NCBI RefSeq assembly: GCF_022458985.1
Contig: NC_061772.1
Coordinates: 14,374,001 to 14,438,000 of the forward strand
Length of the DNA stretch: 64,000 nt
Source: Mugil cephalus
Taxonomy: Eukaryota; Chordata; Actinopteri; Mugiliformes; Mugilidae
Direction of reading: 5' to 3'
Below the pieces are notes generated by a model. The model had not been told where the DNA came from. It saw nothing but the letters and a program-made list of their open reading frames with translations, and did no database searches. This document shows positions 61,201 through 64,000 of this stretch, piece by piece (the first letter of the stretch is position 1; each line of letters starts with the position of its first letter). The position numbers and the translations under genes are program-made.

Positions 61201-63978
61201 CCCGAAAGTAGATTAAACACACTTAAATCTGAAGCCTCGAGGATCTTTGAGACGTTCACGTCGGTCGCGATTGCTCCATTGTGCTGATGTGTTTCATTTA
61301 TGCCTTCTTTGTTCGCCAACTTTTTGAACTCTCCATCTTTGATCTCGACTCGGTGCTGGTCTGCCTCCCTCTTCTCTTCTCTGCCTCACCTTCAACACTG
61401 ACACCCTTCCTCTGTCACCGTGCTTCACAGAAGGAGGAGAACTGAGTCAGCCTTCAGCTCGAGTCATCGCGCAAAAACTCTCGTCTATTGTTCCTTTTCA
61501 TTCCTCACAGATGTGCCATGTCCTGACCTCCTTCTCCCTCATGTGTTCCCAAACCATCAGGCTCCTCCTGGTTCTTCCTCTTATTTTACGAGCACCTGCT
61601 CACATTATACCTGTGGCCCTTGTCTTTCCTTCATTACGGACATCCATGTGTGAATTATCCTCATATTTTATTATGATTACCTTCACGCCGGCATACATCT
61701 TGTACGTCTCATTTGTCATGCGTCAAAGCATCAAAAGATCCCCATTTAGGAAAATGAAAAGTGTGACTAAAAATATAGGGATTGCTTTAACCCTAGAATA
61801 ATTGAACTATGTTTTTTTTGGCTCATTGATATCCACTGTTCACCATTTGGATTATTGTGTTTATGTGTGTATATTTATATAGTAGGCTTCCTTGATGGGG
61901 TTTGCCATGTAGACTTAAAGACTTTACTGGGCCTTCCTGCTTTGGTGTGATTTACGCTGTACGTGTGTGCGAGTACATCCAAGTGTGAATATGTACGGTT
62001 GTCCTGCGCAACTGCTCAGTGACCCTTCCTTCCTCCCTGCTCTTTTCAAACCCAAGCTGCATGGGGCAGCGTATGGAAAGGGCATCTATCTGAGCCCCAT
62101 CTCCAGCATATCTTTTGGATACTCAGGTAGGAACGGCTCCTTCCTCGCCATTCAGACCCCCCCACCGGCCCCTCCCCCACTTCTCGCCTTTTTCCCACCA
62201 TGTCCACTGAGTACCCTCTGTGTGTGTAACATGGCCTGACTGTCATCCTGGAACACTCCATTCTCATGTGTGGGAGGTTTTAATGTTATCCTACTGTGGT
62301 GTGGTGTCTTGTGTGTCCATTTTGGGTGCAGGACATTGGGCCTCCGAGCTTGTGTGCCACCTTCCATACCTACCATATTTTGTGGCTTTGTGAAACAGGG
62401 CTGTCAGTGGACTTGTGTGTATGTGTGTGTTACTTTGTACTACGTTGGCTTCTTATATGGTTTTCTGTTTGCGGGGTTGGGGAGACATTTACATGTTTAC
62501 ATGTTAATAAGACTGAAACTAAATTGGAAAAGTTGGACTTGAGCTCTTTGAGTGGTAGGCTGATTTGGTGGTGGTCGTAGGGATATCAGACTGCCAGTGT
62601 CCTAATGGCACTTTTAAGTGGTCCCAACGTCCATGGATGGGTGTGCCATTTCTGAATATGGGCTAATGCTGCAGATGTTGGGTTGTTGGTGAAGGATTTG
62701 AGAACTTCCTTGCAGCATCTCCAAGTGCTTGGAGTATTAATTTGAAAATCAGAACTAGTGCTACAACCTAAAGCATATAGTAGTTGATTTAGTATAGTGT
62801 CTGTTTTCTGATTACAAATTGGAAATTCTTCCTTATTCAGCTATTCTTGCTGCTTGTTTTTTGTTCTTATTTGGCATTTTTAGTTAGTATTTATTTGATA
62901 GAATTTTTTTCCTATAATCTACACACACCAGAAGAAGGTTTTACACAACGTGACTGACACGAGTTAACGTTGTTCTGACTGAGGACCGTTTCCTGGCTTT
63001 GCTGCCTCTTGCAGGAATGGGGAAAGGACAGCACCGGATGCCCACCAAAGATGAACTAGTGCAGCGTTACAACCGCATGAACACCATACCGCAGGTGAGG
63101 AACATCTTCATCTTCATGTATATTGAATAATATTATAAAATAGCTTTGGGTTTGATTCTGAATGACAGACCTGCATTCAATACAAAGGAGTCGTGCACAT
63201 AGAACAATTTGAAACCTGAAAAAAAGTCAGCATGATTGTAGATGACAGTTGTCGCTCAAAAGTCAAAACACATTTTAGACAGTTTTGTATATTTAAAACA
63301 CTGGATGGTTGGATATTTCATTTAGGTCATGGTCTCTGCGATACCTACTAACTTACTGCTGTATCTTTTTCAACAGAGCCGTCCGATACAGTCAAGGTTT
63401 CTTCAGAGTCGAAACTTGAACTGCATCGCTCTTTGTGAAGGTAATGACCACCAGAAGGTGTCGTGAATGGAGGGCATTAGCACGTTTGATTAAGGAGCTG
63501 TGACATGAATCTCAAATGCTCCTTCATTCTTAATTAGTAGTCTCCATATGGAATTTGGAAAACACTTATCAATGAGAACTTTTATAGAAAGGAATAGAAA
63601 TTAAAAGGCCATTACAGACTTACAGATAGTAAGAATATCTAAAAAAGTAATATTTCACAAAGTCTTGGCAATTATTATCCATTATTGAACACCAGCAATA
63701 TTAGAAAAAATAATGTGAAAATAAAGAAATGTAACTTACAAAACAATATCTGAGTTTAAGCTCTTAAGCTGAGGTGCATCTTATCTTGTTTCATATAACA
63801 GATTTAACACAAAAAGAGCAGTAACACAAAACTATGTTCAGTACAAACTACAGTTTATAATTGTGTTAATCTGCTGCGATCTCTTCTAAACAGTTATCAC
63901 ATCTAAGGATCTGCAGAAACATGGTAACATCTGGGTGTGTCCAGTATCTGACCACGTCTGCACTCGCTTCTTTTTTGT
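49871..63978 (+). CDS. parp6: PARP6 mono-ADP-ribosyltransferase (3' end outside window)
   Basis: Transfers single ADP-ribose units from NAD+ to proteins. Exons: 49871-49873, 50376-50453, 53092-53186, 53360-53420, 53626-53716, 53887-53953, 54105-54254, 55423-55573, 55989-56120, 56498-56593, 56875-56967, 57208-57333, 57494-57559, 57845-57912, 58718-58766, 58923-59035, 60397-60469, 62057-62126, 63015-63094, 63377-63440, 63894-63978. They join in frame to 603 residues plus two bases; from the mammalian protein about 33 residues remain beyond the edge. The start MDIKGQ is rebuilt across the first intron. A long N-terminal region (DIDLHINIGFLD, SQYLDGPEPSVEVF) precedes the C-terminal catalytic domain, which has FHGSHIENWHS (NAD-binding His), GAAYGKGIYLSP and the last visible VCTRFFFV. 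Large introns at 50454-53091, 59036-60396 and 60470-62056 show no further gene apart from a tRNA. Confidence 0.94.
50707..50712 (-). terminator. RNA polymerase III terminator of tRNA-Glu
   Basis: A run of six T on the - strand, 5 bp after the tRNA 3' end, the standard pol III stop signal. Confidence 0.8.
50718..50789 (-). tRNA. tRNA-Glu (anticodon CTC)
   Basis: 72 nt on the - strand, starting TCCCTGGTGGTCTAGTGGTT and ending GTCAGGGAA. The acceptor stem TCCCTGG/CCAGGGA-type pairing, D arm, anticodon loop CTCTCAC (CTC), and T arm GGTTCGAATCC are all present. The internal A box (TGGTCTAGTGG) and B box (GGTTCGAATCC) are intact. No intron and no encoded CCA. It lies antisense in parp6 intron 2. 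Its intact structure plus terminator make it look like a live gene rather than a tRNA-derived SINE. Confidence 0.93.
51927..51981. repeat. Isolated hairpin in parp6 intron 2
   Basis: Left arm 51927-51950 and right arm 51958-51981 are complementary apart from two adjacent mismatches and one bulge, around a 7-nt loop TCATGCA. Pairing does not extend beyond the arms. It could be a small palindromic repeat; a structured RNA is possible but unproven. Confidence 0.6.
52195..52270. repeat. (TA)n microsatellite
   Basis: Nearly uninterrupted TA repeat with TGTACA and TGTA interruptions at its right end, in parp6 intron 2. Confidence 0.95.
52452..52478. repeat. (CA)n microsatellite
   Basis: About 13 CA units followed by TATATATC, in parp6 intron 2. 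Confidence 0.9.
56061..56067 (+). promoter_or_regulatory. parp6: Alternative splice acceptor inside a parp6 exon
   Basis: Within the exon 55989-56120, TTTTTCTCATCCCAG ends at 56066 and forms a strong acceptor. Its use would remove 78 bases (26 residues from TVAVPA through FFSSQ) without changing frame. Confidence 0.4.
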
Positions 63979-64000
63979 GTGAGTATTCCCTGCACTTTAA

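Overview
The window is vertebrate nuclear DNA, almost certainly from a teleost fish. Its genes are split by GT-AG introns with vertebrate exon sizes. It carries the Tc1/mariner repeats typical of fish, and its proteins read closely along mammalian DHDH, PKM and PARP6. There are no operons, ribosome binding sites or CRISPR arrays.

Layout. Positions 1-9.4 kb hold no gene I can recognise: AT-rich non-coding DNA, two shrunken copies of one fish DNA transposon, (CA)n/(TG)n tracts, and conserved-looking blocks that may be regulatory. From 9.6 to 31.0 kb there are four complete copies of dhdh (dihydrodiol / D-xylose dehydrogenase, Gfo/Idh/MocA family), all on +. Each has seven exons of identical sizes (90, 112, 164, 253, 125, 151, 110 bp) and encodes 334 residues. 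Copy 1 is divergent. Copies 2-4 are recent tandem duplicates, about 3.4-6.1 kb per unit, and share introns, promoter pieces and a 3' tail. A complete Tc1-like transposon (14151-15756) with an intact 340-residue DD34E transposase lies between copies 1 and 2. A decayed Tc1 of another family sits in intron 4 of copy 3.

From about 31.3 to 45.9 kb, on -, lies pkm (pyruvate kinase M, 532 residues). Its two mutually exclusive 167-bp exons are preserved: an M1-like exon at 34498-34664 and an M2-like exon at 33934-34100. From about 49.5 kb to the right edge, on +, lies parp6 (mono-ADP-ribosyltransferase): 21 coding exons are visible and the last one or more fall outside. A tRNA-Glu(CTC) gene lies antisense in a parp6 intron.

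How the parts relate. dhdh copy 4 and pkm converge, with poly(A) signals about 115 bp apart. The tail of each young dhdh unit matches the extreme 3' end of the pkm transcript region, so the duplication probably picked up the end of pkm. pkm and parp6 are divergent (head to head). The most interesting features are the differences among the dhdh copies (promoter loss and a new start-stop uORF in copy 4, protein changes in copy 3), the pkm isoform switch with its regulatory Lys/Gly difference, and the Tc1 element inserted at the centre of a perfect palindrome.
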